Source: a virus. From it: a DNA stretch of 23,047 bases. Location of the stretch: IMG/VR virus record IMGVR_UViG_3300030103_001965, positions 1-23,047 of that record; one strand, written 5' to 3'. Positions 14,690 through 23,047 of this stretch are shown here, one piece after another (the first letter of the stretch is position 1; every line of letters begins with the position of its first letter). The translations under genes and the position numbers were made by a program. The notes beneath the pieces are model-generated. The model was not told where the DNA came from and did no database searches. It was given only the letters and a program-made list of their open reading frames with translations.

Positions 14690-16612
14690 ATGGCTATTCA
14701 ACAAATAGGCGGGCAAGGCGTATATGTCATTACTGGAAGTGGGCGCGACCCACGTAAGACAAGTTCTGGTGAGTCATGGGCAAACCTAGTAACACAACAA
14801 AAGTTTATGTTGATTCAAGAAGCGCAGAAGGAAGCACTGCGTCAGATAGAACAAGAGCAACTTAGTTTTGAGGATAAACGTAAAGCACAAGAACAACTTA
14901 GACAACAACTGTTAGATCAAATAGCCGCAGAGAAAAAGGGCATTGCAGACCTACGTGTAAAGCAGATTACCACCAACGAAGCACGAACACTTGCAAATCA
15001 AAGACAGGGTGCCAAGGCACCAAGTGGTGGTGGTAGTGTAACTACAAGCATACCTAGCCAGTCAGATGTTCAAAAGTTTTACACTGGTGAAATCAACGCT
15101 GCTACAGCACAAGAACGTAAGGCTAGAGCAACTAAAGAGGGTTTGATAAAGGCGAAAAATGAAAAACGTCTTTATAAACAAGCTGCACCTGGTTTGATGT
15201 CAATAGAAGACGCAGAAAACTATACTACTTATAAAGATGCCATTGATGCAATGGAGAAAGAAGAGGAGGAAGCAAGATTAAGAGCAGGTCAGTTAACAAA
15301 GACAAAGAAAGAATTTACGACAGCAAGTGACCCTGCCAAGCGTAAAATACAAAGAGAAATGGCGCGTCAAACCATACGGTCGGGTACTTCTAGACCTAGT
15401 AAAGAGGTAGAACCGCTAGGTGAGTTTAAGGGATTTGAGCCAGAGATTGCAGGTAGAGAAGACCGCATAGCAAAACTACAGGCTGAACTGGATGCACTCG
15501 AAGTATTAGAGCGACCAACTTTTGATACGATAGAACGCACACGTCAGATTTATGGTGACAAGTTTATGGGTCCACGTCGACGATTGCGTGGCCCGCAAAG
15601 AACGGAAACACAACCTGTAGAGCAACCTGAGCGCACGCCAGAGCAACAGAGTAATCTTCAACAAATGGAGTCCTTTGGTGCGTCCAGTGATCCTATGATG
15701 ATAGGGGGCGCAGACACTAGACCAGTGATAGGACAACAACCTAGTCGACAACTACCTATCCAGCAACAACCTTCGATGTCAGCACCAGTAGATATATTTG
15801 AAGGTGAAGAAGAGGTTATACAACCAGCACAAACAAGACCAAATCAAGGGAACATGGATGCTTTGCGTCAAGCAGAAATGGATGCAATAAATGCACAAGA
15901 TTTTCAGTTTCAGCCAAGTACGGTACAGAATGTTAGCACACCTAGGTTTAACCCCTTGCGACCACCAGCGGAGCCTGTAGATACCTTTGAGGGAGAGCAA
16001 CCAGTAATACAGGCTCCAATGTCTCCTATGAACTTTAACTTTACACCAAGTTCTGTACAAAATCTGACAGCACAGCCATCTTCTATACAACCACAAGAAG
16101 GTCAACGGTTTTTAGAAAACATGGTTTTGGGTTTTAATCCTGAAACACAACAATCTGTTGACCTAACACAAGAGTTTGCAGAGGTAAAATTTGGTACACC
16201 ACAACAAAAGCAAATGAAAGCAATGACACTGTTGGCAGATGCAGCAGAACAGTTTGGTCCTTCAAGTCCAGAGTTTAAGAAACGTAAAGGGGAAATACTA
16301 CTTGAACTTCTTAAGGTAAATGATCCTAAGCAATTTCGCCTAAAGCGAAAGGTAGAGCGAATCATGAATGAAGACCCGAAAAACTATAAAGCACTTATTA
16401 AAGCAGTGCCTGGTATATCAGAACAAGATTCACAACTCGTAACGCAGTTGTTTGCACCATCGGGTGACAAAGTGGCTTTAGATGTAGATGCTGAATACCA
16501 AAACGCAAAAGCGCAACTGCAAACGTTACCACCAGCAAGACGCAAAAAAGCACTAGAACTTCTAGAACTACAATATATAGCGGTCTTAGACAATATTAAC
16601 AGTGGAATGTAA
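14690..16612 (+). CDS. Middle internal virion (ejection) protein, T7 gp15-like position
   Basis: I start the 640-aa protein at 14690, where AAAGGGG (14677-14683) is spaced correctly; an in-frame ATG at 14663 lies inside the previous gene. Residues 30-90 form a Gln/Glu-rich coiled coil (EALRQIEQEQLSFEDKRKAQ). A charged helical region follows, then a Pro/Gln-rich disordered stretch (about 300-480) holding a two-copy repeat, and a helical C-terminal domain (KERK-like stretches around FRLKRKVERIMNEDP). The size order 185/640/2038 matches T7 gp14/15/16 (196/747/1318). The disordered, repeat-bearing middle is unlike a rigid tube protein and may act as a flexible tether. The function is inferred from order and composition only. 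Confidence 0.62.
   Translation: MAIQQIGGQGVYVITGSGRDPRKTSSGESWANLVTQQKFMLIQEAQKEALRQIEQEQLSFEDKRKAQEQLRQQLLDQIAAEKKGIADLRVKQITTNEARTLANQRQGAKAPSGGGSVTTSIPSQSDVQKFYTGEINAATAQERKARATKEGLIKAKNEKRLYKQAAPGLMSIEDAENYTTYKDAIDAMEKEEEEARLRAGQLTKTKKEFTTASDPAKRKIQREMARQTIRSGTSRPSKEVEPLGEFKGFEPEIAGREDRIAKLQAELDALEVLERPTFDTIERTRQIYGDKFMGPRRRLRGPQRTETQPVEQPERTPEQQSNLQQMESFGASSDPMMIGGADTRPVIGQQPSRQLPIQQQPSMSAPVDIFEGEEEVIQPAQTRPNQGNMDALRQAEMDAINAQDFQFQPSTVQNVSTPRFNPLRPPAEPVDTFEGEQPVIQAPMSPMNFNFTPSSVQNLTAQPSSIQPQEGQRFLENMVLGFNPETQQSVDLTQEFAEVKFGTPQQKQMKAMTLLADAAEQFGPSSPEFKKRKGEILLELLKVNDPKQFRLKRKVERIMNEDPKNYKALIKAVPGISEQDSQLVTQLFAPSGDKVALDVDAEYQNAKAQLQTLPPARRKKALELLELQYIAVLDNINSGM
15782..16090 (+). repeat. 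Two-copy coding repeat inside the 640-aa protein
   Basis: The first copy starts at 15782 (APVDIFEGEEEVIQ) and the second at 15971 (EPVDTFEGEQPVIQ), 189 nt apart. Each is followed by a second shared motif, FQFQPSTVQN at 15902 and FNFTPSSVQN at 16034, 132 nt apart, so the linker lengths differ. The copies are similar but not identical, indicating an old duplication under selection for the motif. Confidence 0.75.
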
Positions 16613-19600
16613 ATGGCACAGACAGGTTTATTCAGTGAAAACTTAAGCAAAGATCTAGAAAAGTTTGGTGTTATAAATCCACCTACGGACCTAGAGTTGG
16701 CAGAGTTACCAGTTGATTTACAAAGACAATTAGCAGAGACTATTAAGGATACTGCTGTTGCTAGTGAGGTGACAAAAAGGACACCAGAAAAACGGGAAGA
16801 GAAACTTAAAAAGATATACACCATACTAGGTCAAGCACAAGAACCAAAGTATGGTAGTTATTCAGAACGAGCAAAGAAAACTAAAGAACCACCACCACCA
16901 CTAGACACTATACCAACAGGTGCACCGCCCATCAAAGCATCTACCGCACTAAAAACACAACAGACTGTTAGTGGCAGACCAGCGCAAACTCTCGCAGATG
17001 TTACACTAACTATTCGTACTAAAATGCCACAAACGTTGGCTACGATGATGACTCCCGATGGGCAACGTTTGTTTACAGACGAAGAGATACCGCAACAAGT
17101 TAGGGCATTTGAGTCATTGTACGAACAGTTGCAAGTTGAGAATGCTGCCTATGCAGGTGTTGGTGCTCCACGAAAAAATGAAGTAGAGTTGTATGAACAA
17201 GCACTGGACGAGTTTGTTAACATTTTGTCTGGCAACATACCTGTGCTATCAGAGGAAGAAGTAGACCCTGAAATGCAAGGTTTGACAGCAAGTCCATATG
17301 TCAATGCATACTCAAAACAAATCGTGCCTGGTTCTATTCCAGACTACACACCGGCACAACTTAAATACTTTAAAAAACTTAATAAAGAGAAAGTGGATAA
17401 GTATGTCAACCGCAACTACGAGCAGTTTCTACAAACAGCACCAAGAATGTTTTACGTCAAAAAAAATGGCATTGAAACCACAATTAGTCAACCAGTATTA
17501 GAGCACATTGTATCTAGTCCAACTGCCGCTATTATTTTCTCACCAGAGATTGACGATGAGATTAGACAACAGTATGACGATGTGTATTTCCAACTTCCAG
17601 CTGTGAGGCTAAACTCAGGTGATTATGGTCTCGATGTATATGAGGCGAGAGCAATAGCAAAGGTCAAAGCAATCAATGATTTACAAGTAGGTCAATGGTT
17701 TCAAGATCCAGACCAGAAGGCGCGTATACTAGCAGATGTAGACAAGTTTAAAGACGTAGGCATCATGGAAACTAGGACACCGTTTGGTGGTACAGGGGAA
17801 AGTAATTTTGCAGAATACGCACGTTTGGTCATGTCACCCTTAACAGCGTTTGCGAGTATTACACAAAGCAAAGCAGAGAAAGAAGTCGCAAAGGTTATTG
17901 GTGCTGGTGCTGAAGTATTAGAGTCAGTAGGCATATTAAATCAACTGCCAGAGGGTGAGTCATACTACGACCCAGATATGGCATCTAGAGTTCGACTACA
18001 GGAACGTAAAGAAGAAGCACCGTTGTACACTGGTACACTAACTATGTTTGATCAAGAGATTGCACCAGACAGCATACTTGGTGAGATGGTGGATGCAGTC
18101 GCTAGGAACCGTGGGCATCTAGATTTTAATACTGATTTGGCTGAAGGTTTGAATATAGATGGTGCAACAAAACTAGGTATGCAAGCAGCTGGTCTAACTG
18201 CGGACTTGTTATCACCAGACATGGCAGTGATTGCAGCAGCAGTAAAAGGTACAAAAGCAGGTGCCAAAATGTTCCAAGTGCAAAAGCAAGTAATGGATGC
18301 CACGAACTGGAAAGCGGCAAACGAAGCACTGAAGCAACTAGAGCGCACAGCAATAAGCGAAGTATTTGATGAAGCAAACCTTATAAGTTTGACTTCACAG
18401 TTGGTATCGCCAAAGGTAGCAAAGAAACTAAAAGATACTTCGTACGGAGACATACGTTTGTATATGTCTGATAACATGGCACAAAACTTAGAGGCACGAG
18501 CACTGTTGCAAAATCAGGACGTACTGGGTCTGGTAAATGCTGGATTGCAGGATACCGTTTATGCCAAAACATTTTATGAATTAGGTGGTGCCCAACAAGC
18601 GGACGAAGTCTTTTTTGCCAAGATGAAAGAATCAAAAAATATACCAGACATGATAAAACAGTATGATGAAATGTCTAGTATTTTAAGTGATGCTGACAGT
18701 ATTGGCTATGACGAAGCGGTAAGGCTCTCAAGAAGAGCGAAATCTGACATTAAAGCATCTACATACAAGCAACTTGACGATATATATAATAGGGCGGGCA
18801 AGCAGCCAGATGTAAAGGATGTATCTGATCAAATTAACAATGCACAACGCATGTTGGCTACTGTTTATGGAAGGGCTATGTTTTTCGAAACTAGCCCAGT
18901 CATTGGTGGTCTGGACAACATTGTTGCTATAACACGCAATACTTACGGTACTCCACAGGCTAGGGCAGACCTTTTGGCTACGGCGAAGTTTACTAAACTT
19001 GCTACAAGCATCAAAGAGATACGCAAGATGCAAGTGTCTAGACAAGTTAAGCCAGTAGAGTTTGCTTCATACAACTTGTACGGTGCTGATAGGGTTGCAA
19101 AACAGGGTCGCGTTGAAACGATGTATGACCTAACCAACATGACTGCAGCAAACAAAGGTATTTTAGAAGAAAGCATCTTAGAACTAGACGCACCACAAAC
19201 ATACAAGAATTATCTCATGAATATGGTGCGGAATCAAAATCGCATATTTGAGTCCGATATAAATCAGCTTGTAATGAAAAACCGCGACGATGTTGCTATT
19301 GGTCGCAGAGATGTGTTTACCACAGAAAACATTAATGCCTTACCTAAAAGTCAACAGAAAAAGTTGCTTGAACCCGCTAACTCATTGGCACGCATCGATT
19401 GGCGAAACGGATTCTTTGGACAAGCGTTTGACAAAGCGGATGACATGTTTGGCATAGGTGACTTATTTAAAACTAAGAAAGCAGCAGAGAACGCACAAAA
19501 GAACCTTACCAATGACGTTCAAACATTTGAACAAGCACGAATGTTAAATGAAATACAAAAGGAAATGGCACAGCTACCGCTACAGCTGAATAGAGATTTT

Positions 19601-22600
19601 AGAGAGTTACTCAAGGGTGATGTTTCTGTACGTGCTCGTTATGTGCCTGACTCAGATACAAAGTTAAGCAAGTCTGAAGTTATGGCTTCTCTAATTGTAG
19701 GGCAAAGACAGGTTGGTGCTGATAAGGTTGTGCAAGAGGATGAACTTGCAAATACTCTGAAGTGGATGTTGGATCGATGTTTTTACCAAAAGCGTGGGGG
19801 TATAGCAACACAAAGTGCAGGTGATGACGTTACTGGTATGTCTAGTATTTTAGATGCCGACATCTTTACATCAGAAGCGCGTGAGGAGATAGGTAAGTAC
19901 TTAGAGGCTATAGCCAAAGATGCGACAAACAACCCAAGGGTTATGTGGCCTAGGTTTCAGCAAGTAGTTAATGATTTAGATGAGATGCTAGCAAACAATG
20001 AACCTCTTCCAATATTGTTAGATGATGGTAGTGTACAAGAGGTGTTGATAGTTAAGGATGGTTTGCAGTACACAAATCTAAGAACTGTGTCAAATGTAGA
20101 ACTTGAAAACATTATGGAAGAAATGACAATGGGTGCCTACTTTCATGCTGAAGGAAGAAGGATAAATCATCGATATTTAGTCGATGTAGTTGACAAACAA
20201 ATGGAGCAACTTAACATTGAAAACATTTTACCAGGTTCTGGCATTAAACAAGAAACATTTGAAAGAGTGACAAGAGAATCATCTGAGTTTGTGTGGAACA
20301 AAAATAACTACAGTTACGAAAAGAAATTAGAACTGGTAGAACAATCAATGAAGCAAAGCAATGTGCAAGACATATTGATAGATGCAGGTGATGAAGTAGA
20401 TATAGACACAACAGATATATTTACAAGCATGTACAAAGAGTTTGATCAATACATAATAAAGAGTTTTGCAGACATAAAACAAGAGGTCAAAAATATAAGT
20501 CAAAGCATAGACGAAGAACTTGCTGACAATTTGGTTACTATACGAAAGAAGTATGAAACTGAACTTGATGAAAAATCTAAGCAGTTAAAGACTACACTGA
20601 ATACCGACGAACTTCAAGAAATCAGTACAGTCAAGTTAGATGCAACAAACAAGATAAAAAATGTAAGATATAGAGGTGCAGCGGCAAAGGCTATAAGAAC
20701 TGTAAGAGATACCACTATTAAAAGCATAAAGAAAAAGTACACGCAGCAACGCAAAGCCTCTCTTAAATCATTAGAAAAAGATATAAACGAACTCGCGGCA
20801 CGCGAGTTGCAGAGTGCAAGAAAGGAAGCACAACTTAAAAAAGAATTTAACCTAAAGCAAATAGAAGAGGGTGAACAACAGGAACGTGAATTTTTTACTT
20901 TAAACCTGCAAAACAAATCACCTACAGAGGCTTTAGAATTCTTTGTTAAAGAGTATGGAAAGGAAGTGTCAGGTGACTTCAATACTGTTCTTAACAAACT
21001 TAAAAGTGAAACTATGTCAGACGAGACAATAGACAAAATCTCTAGATTTGCACTTGACTATGTAACAACAGCACTAAGAAAAGGGGGTGTAGACACCGCC
21101 GTAGCACCAACACTAAATCAACTAGACGATAAAATGAACGCGTTGTTTAAACCAGGCAATGAAGATTTTGGGATAGCCATACTTGGTACAGAGTTTGAAG
21201 CACTTCGTAGAGACTATGCCAAGATAGGCATACAAGGTGCGCAAGAAAACATAAAGAAGGTACTACAATCTGAACCAGGCGTAGGCACATTTTTATATAA
21301 GTTTTTTAATGTACATCAACCTATTTTTTACTTTTTCGTGTTGGGAGCAAGAACAAGGTTTCACGGTATGAACTTTTTAACTGCACCCTTTTTGATTTAC
21401 CAAACACTAGGTAGGTTTACAAATCCTCTTAAAGGTATGGAAGTGGTCTTAAAGGGTGGAAGAATAGGTTCTAAAGGTGCAGACGATGTGGCTGTGCGTA
21501 GTGCAGATGGAATGACTTTTACCAATAGGCAAATCTTTGAGCGTATCGAACGTAGTGGTGTGAAATCAGAGTACAGTTTTATTCAGTCAGTATTTCAAGA
21601 TGGAACCCTTCTTCGGTACATGAAGAACTATGAAAACGCAAATGTTGGTTTTGGTAAAAAGTTTTACGACAACCTTATGAGTTGTGTTGACTCTATAAAC
21701 TCCATTGGTACGCAAACAGACATGGCATGGCGATCATCAGTATTTGTTGATGCCATTAAAGATGGTAGCAGTGTAGAGGAAGCAACTGATTTGGCTCGAC
21801 GTTCATTGTTTGATTACAATGACCTATCTGATTTGGAGCGTAAATATGTTATGAGTGCTACAGTGTTTTGGAATTTTCAAAGACAAAACATAGGTGGGTT
21901 CATAAAGGCATTGTTGGACCCCAAAAAGTTGGCTAGATTCATGCGCATGTACAAACTTAAGCGCGATATGAACGCCATATTTGCAGACAACAATGATGGT
22001 AAGCGTATACCATATGAGATGTATATGCCTGAATACACACAAACACGTATCATATTTGGTCAACAACAAGGCATACAAGACAATCGCCAGTTACTGATGT
22101 CACCTTCCATACCTGGACTAGAGGCATCTATGTTTTTAACAGATGTTGCTAGTAATCCACTTAGTACTGTACAAGAAAAAGTAAACCAGTTGTTACGTCC
22201 AGATCTTCGATTGCTGTTGGGCACCAAGCAAGACAAATACAAATCCACAATTGTCAATCCAGAATACATCACAAACTTGGCTAGAATAAACGACGACCCA
22301 CAAGTCATTGCAGACAACCTATCATTATTGATGGGTACAACAATCGAACCAAAGTATGTTGGCACAAATACGGTTGGTAACATTAATGGATATACTTATC
22401 CACTGGATGACTCACAACAAAAGACATATGCGTATTTCCAAGATGCGTTGGCGTTGATCGGTGCAACAACTGCCATCAATGACTACTCCCGCATATTAAA
22501 TCCGAAAGGCACAACATACGAAGGTCTGTCGCCTTTACAACGTATGCTGGCACTAACAGGTGCCTTGACACCTGCTAGACAAAAGAGTATTGTCAATCAA

Positions 22601-22729
22601 CAGATACTAAATATAAAACGTCAAATAAGCGAACTTCGTAAAATGCAAAACCTAGAACGGTCTAGAGCACAAGGTGATATAATCAGAGGGGTAACACCTC
22701 AACAAACAAATCCATCCGAACAGAGGTAA
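16613..22729 (+). CDS. Giant internal virion (ejection) protein, 2038 aa
   Basis: One uninterrupted frame fills over a quarter of the window. Visible regions are a charged N-terminus with a PPPP linker (about residue 90) and a small-residue hydrophobic patch GLTADLLSPDMAVIAAAVKG (about 525-545). A long Lys/Glu coiled coil lies at about 1284-1430, and an aromatic hydrophobic segment VHQPIFYFFVLGARTRF (about 1565-1600). A conserved-looking C-terminal stretch, LFDYNDLSDLERKYVMSATV then FWNFQRQNIGGF (about 1730-1765), recalls the C-terminal helical domains of very large phage proteins (LPD38-like; tentative). No lysozyme or polymerase motif was recognised. By position it equals T7 gp16, the ejected transmembrane channel. 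A tape measure is less likely because no tail-tube genes are present. The ribosome site is weak (GGA at 16604-16606). Confidence 0.72.
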   Translation: MAQTGLFSENLSKDLEKFGVINPPTDLELAELPVDLQRQLAETIKDTAVASEVTKRTPEKREEKLKKIYTILGQAQEPKYGSYSERAKKTKEPPPPLDTIPTGAPPIKASTALKTQQTVSGRPAQTLADVTLTIRTKMPQTLATMMTPDGQRLFTDEEIPQQVRAFESLYEQLQVENAAYAGVGAPRKNEVELYEQALDEFVNILSGNIPVLSEEEVDPEMQGLTASPYVNAYSKQIVPGSIPDYTPAQLKYFKKLNKEKVDKYVNRNYEQFLQTAPRMFYVKKNGIETTISQPVLEHIVSSPTAAIIFSPEIDDEIRQQYDDVYFQLPAVRLNSGDYGLDVYEARAIAKVKAINDLQVGQWFQDPDQKARILADVDKFKDVGIMETRTPFGGTGESNFAEYARLVMSPLTAFASITQSKAEKEVAKVIGAGAEVLESVGILNQLPEGESYYDPDMASRVRLQERKEEAPLYTGTLTMFDQEIAPDSILGEMVDAVARNRGHLDFNTDLAEGLNIDGATKLGMQAAGLTADLLSPDMAVIAAAVKGTKAGAKMFQVQKQVMDATNWKAANEALKQLERTAISEVFDEANLISLTSQLVSPKVAKKLKDTSYGDIRLYMSDNMAQNLEARALLQNQDVLGLVNAGLQDTVYAKTFYELGGAQQADEVFFAKMKESKNIPDMIKQYDEMSSILSDADSIGYDEAVRLSRRAKSDIKASTYKQLDDIYNRAGKQPDVKDVSDQINNAQRMLATVYGRAMFFETSPVIGGLDNIVAITRNTYGTPQARADLLATAKFTKLATSIKEIRKMQVSRQVKPVEFASYNLYGADRVAKQGRVETMYDLTNMTAANKGILEESILELDAPQTYKNYLMNMVRNQNRIFESDINQLVMKNRDDVAIGRRDVFTTENINALPKSQQKKLLEPANSLARIDWRNGFFGQAFDKADDMFGIGDLFKTKKAAENAQKNLTNDVQTFEQARMLNEIQKEMAQLPLQLNRDFRELLKGDVSVRARYVPDSDTKLSKSEVMASLIVGQRQVGADKVVQEDELANTLKWMLDRCFYQKRGGIATQSAGDDVTGMSSILDADIFTSEAREEIGKYLEAIAKDATNNPRVMWPRFQQVVNDLDEMLANNEPLPILLDDGSVQEVLIVKDGLQYTNLRTVSNVELENIMEEMTMGAYFHAEGRRINHRYLVDVVDKQMEQLNIENILPGSGIKQETFERVTRESSEFVWNKNNYSYEKKLELVEQSMKQSNVQDILIDAGDEVDIDTTDIFTSMYKEFDQYIIKSFADIKQEVKNISQSIDEELADNLVTIRKKYETELDEKSKQLKTTLNTDELQEISTVKLDATNKIKNVRYRGAAAKAIRTVRDTTIKSIKKKYTQQRKASLKSLEKDINELAARELQSARKEAQLKKEFNLKQIEEGEQQEREFFTLNLQNKSPTEALEFFVKEYGKEVSGDFNTVLNKLKSETMSDETIDKISRFALDYVTTALRKGGVDTAVAPTLNQLDDKMNALFKPGNEDFGIAILGTEFEALRRDYAKIGIQGAQENIKKVLQSEPGVGTFLYKFFNVHQPIFYFFVLGARTRFHGMNFLTAPFLIYQTLGRFTNPLKGMEVVLKGGRIGSKGADDVAVRSADGMTFTNRQIFERIERSGVKSEYSFIQSVFQDGTLLRYMKNYENANVGFGKKFYDNLMSCVDSINSIGTQTDMAWRSSVFVDAIKDGSSVEEATDLARRSLFDYNDLSDLERKYVMSATVFWNFQRQNIGGFIKALLDPKKLARFMRMYKLKRDMNAIFADNNDGKRIPYEMYMPEYTQTRIIFGQQQGIQDNRQLLMSPSIPGLEASMFLTDVASNPLSTVQEKVNQLLRPDLRLLLGTKQDKYKSTIVNPEYITNLARINDDPQVIADNLSLLMGTTIEPKYVGTNTVGNINGYTYPLDDSQQKTYAYFQDALALIGATTAINDYSRILNPKGTTYEGLSPLQRMLALTGALTPARQKSIVNQQILNIKRQISELRKMQNLERSRAQGDIIRGVTPQQTNPSEQR

Positions 22730-22732
22730 ATT

Positions 22733-23047
22733 ATGAAAACAGGACACAAGGACCATCCAAGTATTAACGATACAAACGTAGCAGCAGTAGGCCAAAACTT
22801 TGACGCCTCAAAATTCCACAAACACACGCTGGTAGTGCCAGAACAAATTGACACATCTGGTAAGTTTCTTGGACGACCAATGTCAATCGTAGTTCGATGC
22901 ACTGGGTTGGGTGGTAGCAATACCAGTCTAACAGTCAAAGGTTGTTGGGATGCGGCTGGTGACCACGTATGGTTTCCAGACACAGCGGGGGACATTGCCT
23001 TGGGTGTAACAACCACCACATCAGGTAGTGCTGTGTATGAGTTTCAA
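22733..23047 (+). CDS. Virion protein, 3' end beyond the window
   Basis: ATG 22733 follows AGAGGT (22722-22727), which overlaps the stop of the giant gene. The 105 visible residues start MKTGHKDHPSINDTNVAAVG and continue as alternating beta strands with Gly/Thr/Ser turns (TGLGGSNTSLTVKGCWDAAG). The frame is open to the last base, so the gene is truncated by the window edge. It is likely another small structural protein of the virion surface or tail. No family recognised. A 106-aa minus-strand frame over the same bases has no ribosome site and is treated as a shadow. Confidence 0.75.
   Translation, partial: MKTGHKDHPSINDTNVAAVGQNFDASKFHKHTLVVPEQIDTSGKFLGRPMSIVVRCTGLGGSNTSLTVKGCWDAAGDHVWFPDTAGDIALGVTTTTSGSAVYEFQ

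Noticed and set aside
16613-22729. Tape-measure protein as the identity of the giant gene
   Set aside because: No major tail protein, tail chaperone pair or baseplate genes accompany it. The nozzle and ejection-trio order points to a short-tailed virion.
1-23047. T7-type phage RNA polymerase promoters
   Set aside because: No repeated 20-25 nt promoter-like sequence ahead of genes was found, and no RNA polymerase gene lies in the window.

Overview
The window is the late structural (virion) module of a double-stranded DNA bacteriophage of the class Caudoviricetes, most likely a short-tailed, podovirus-like phage. On the + strand, 17 genes run almost head to tail with 1-14 nt overlaps, most behind Shine-Dalgarno sequences, so the host is a bacterium. 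No tail-tube, tail-sheath, tape-measure or baseplate gene is visible. The order instead matches a T7-type virion: portal, scaffold, major capsid, two tail-nozzle proteins, then three internal ejection-type proteins of rising size (185, 640 and 2038 aa). The sequence is A+T-rich by eye. A marine origin is plausible from the look of the small head genes, but that is only an impression.

Layout. Positions 1-816 are mostly intergenic. The segment 1-236 is an alanine-rich, degenerate repeat-like reading frame on the minus strand without a start codon. Next to it is a 47-aa minus-strand membrane-protein gene (337-480) with its own Shine-Dalgarno and a downstream hairpin terminator (284-327). Between that gene and the terminase lie a nested inverted repeat (541-582) and a leader hairpin (759-790). 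From 817 the + strand carries terL, a small Cys-cluster protein, portal, an FmdB-type zinc-ribbon protein, an acidic 159-aa protein, a 51-aa Lys-rich protein and the scaffold. A T7-lysozyme-type amidase is embedded between scaffold and capsid.

The major capsid gene and the next gene (159 aa, possibly decoration) form a separate expression unit. It has a near-consensus sigma70 promoter at 6651-6679, a perfect Shine-Dalgarno between the two genes, a strong rho-independent terminator at 8309-8339, and codon use unlike terL. After the terminator come the adaptor-like and nozzle-like proteins, which appear to share an inserted beta-sandwich domain, and three beta-rich accessory virion proteins, two of which look paralogous. 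The ejection trio follows, and a truncated virion protein gene runs off the right edge.

Proposed working of the set: TerL pumps DNA through the portal into a prohead built by scaffold and capsid protein. The adaptor and nozzle close the vertex. The three internal proteins leave with the DNA at infection and may span the cell envelope. The amidase cuts peptidoglycan. Family-level calls for terL, portal, scaffold, amidase and capsid are firm. The other product names rest on gene order, size and sequence character, not on database matches.
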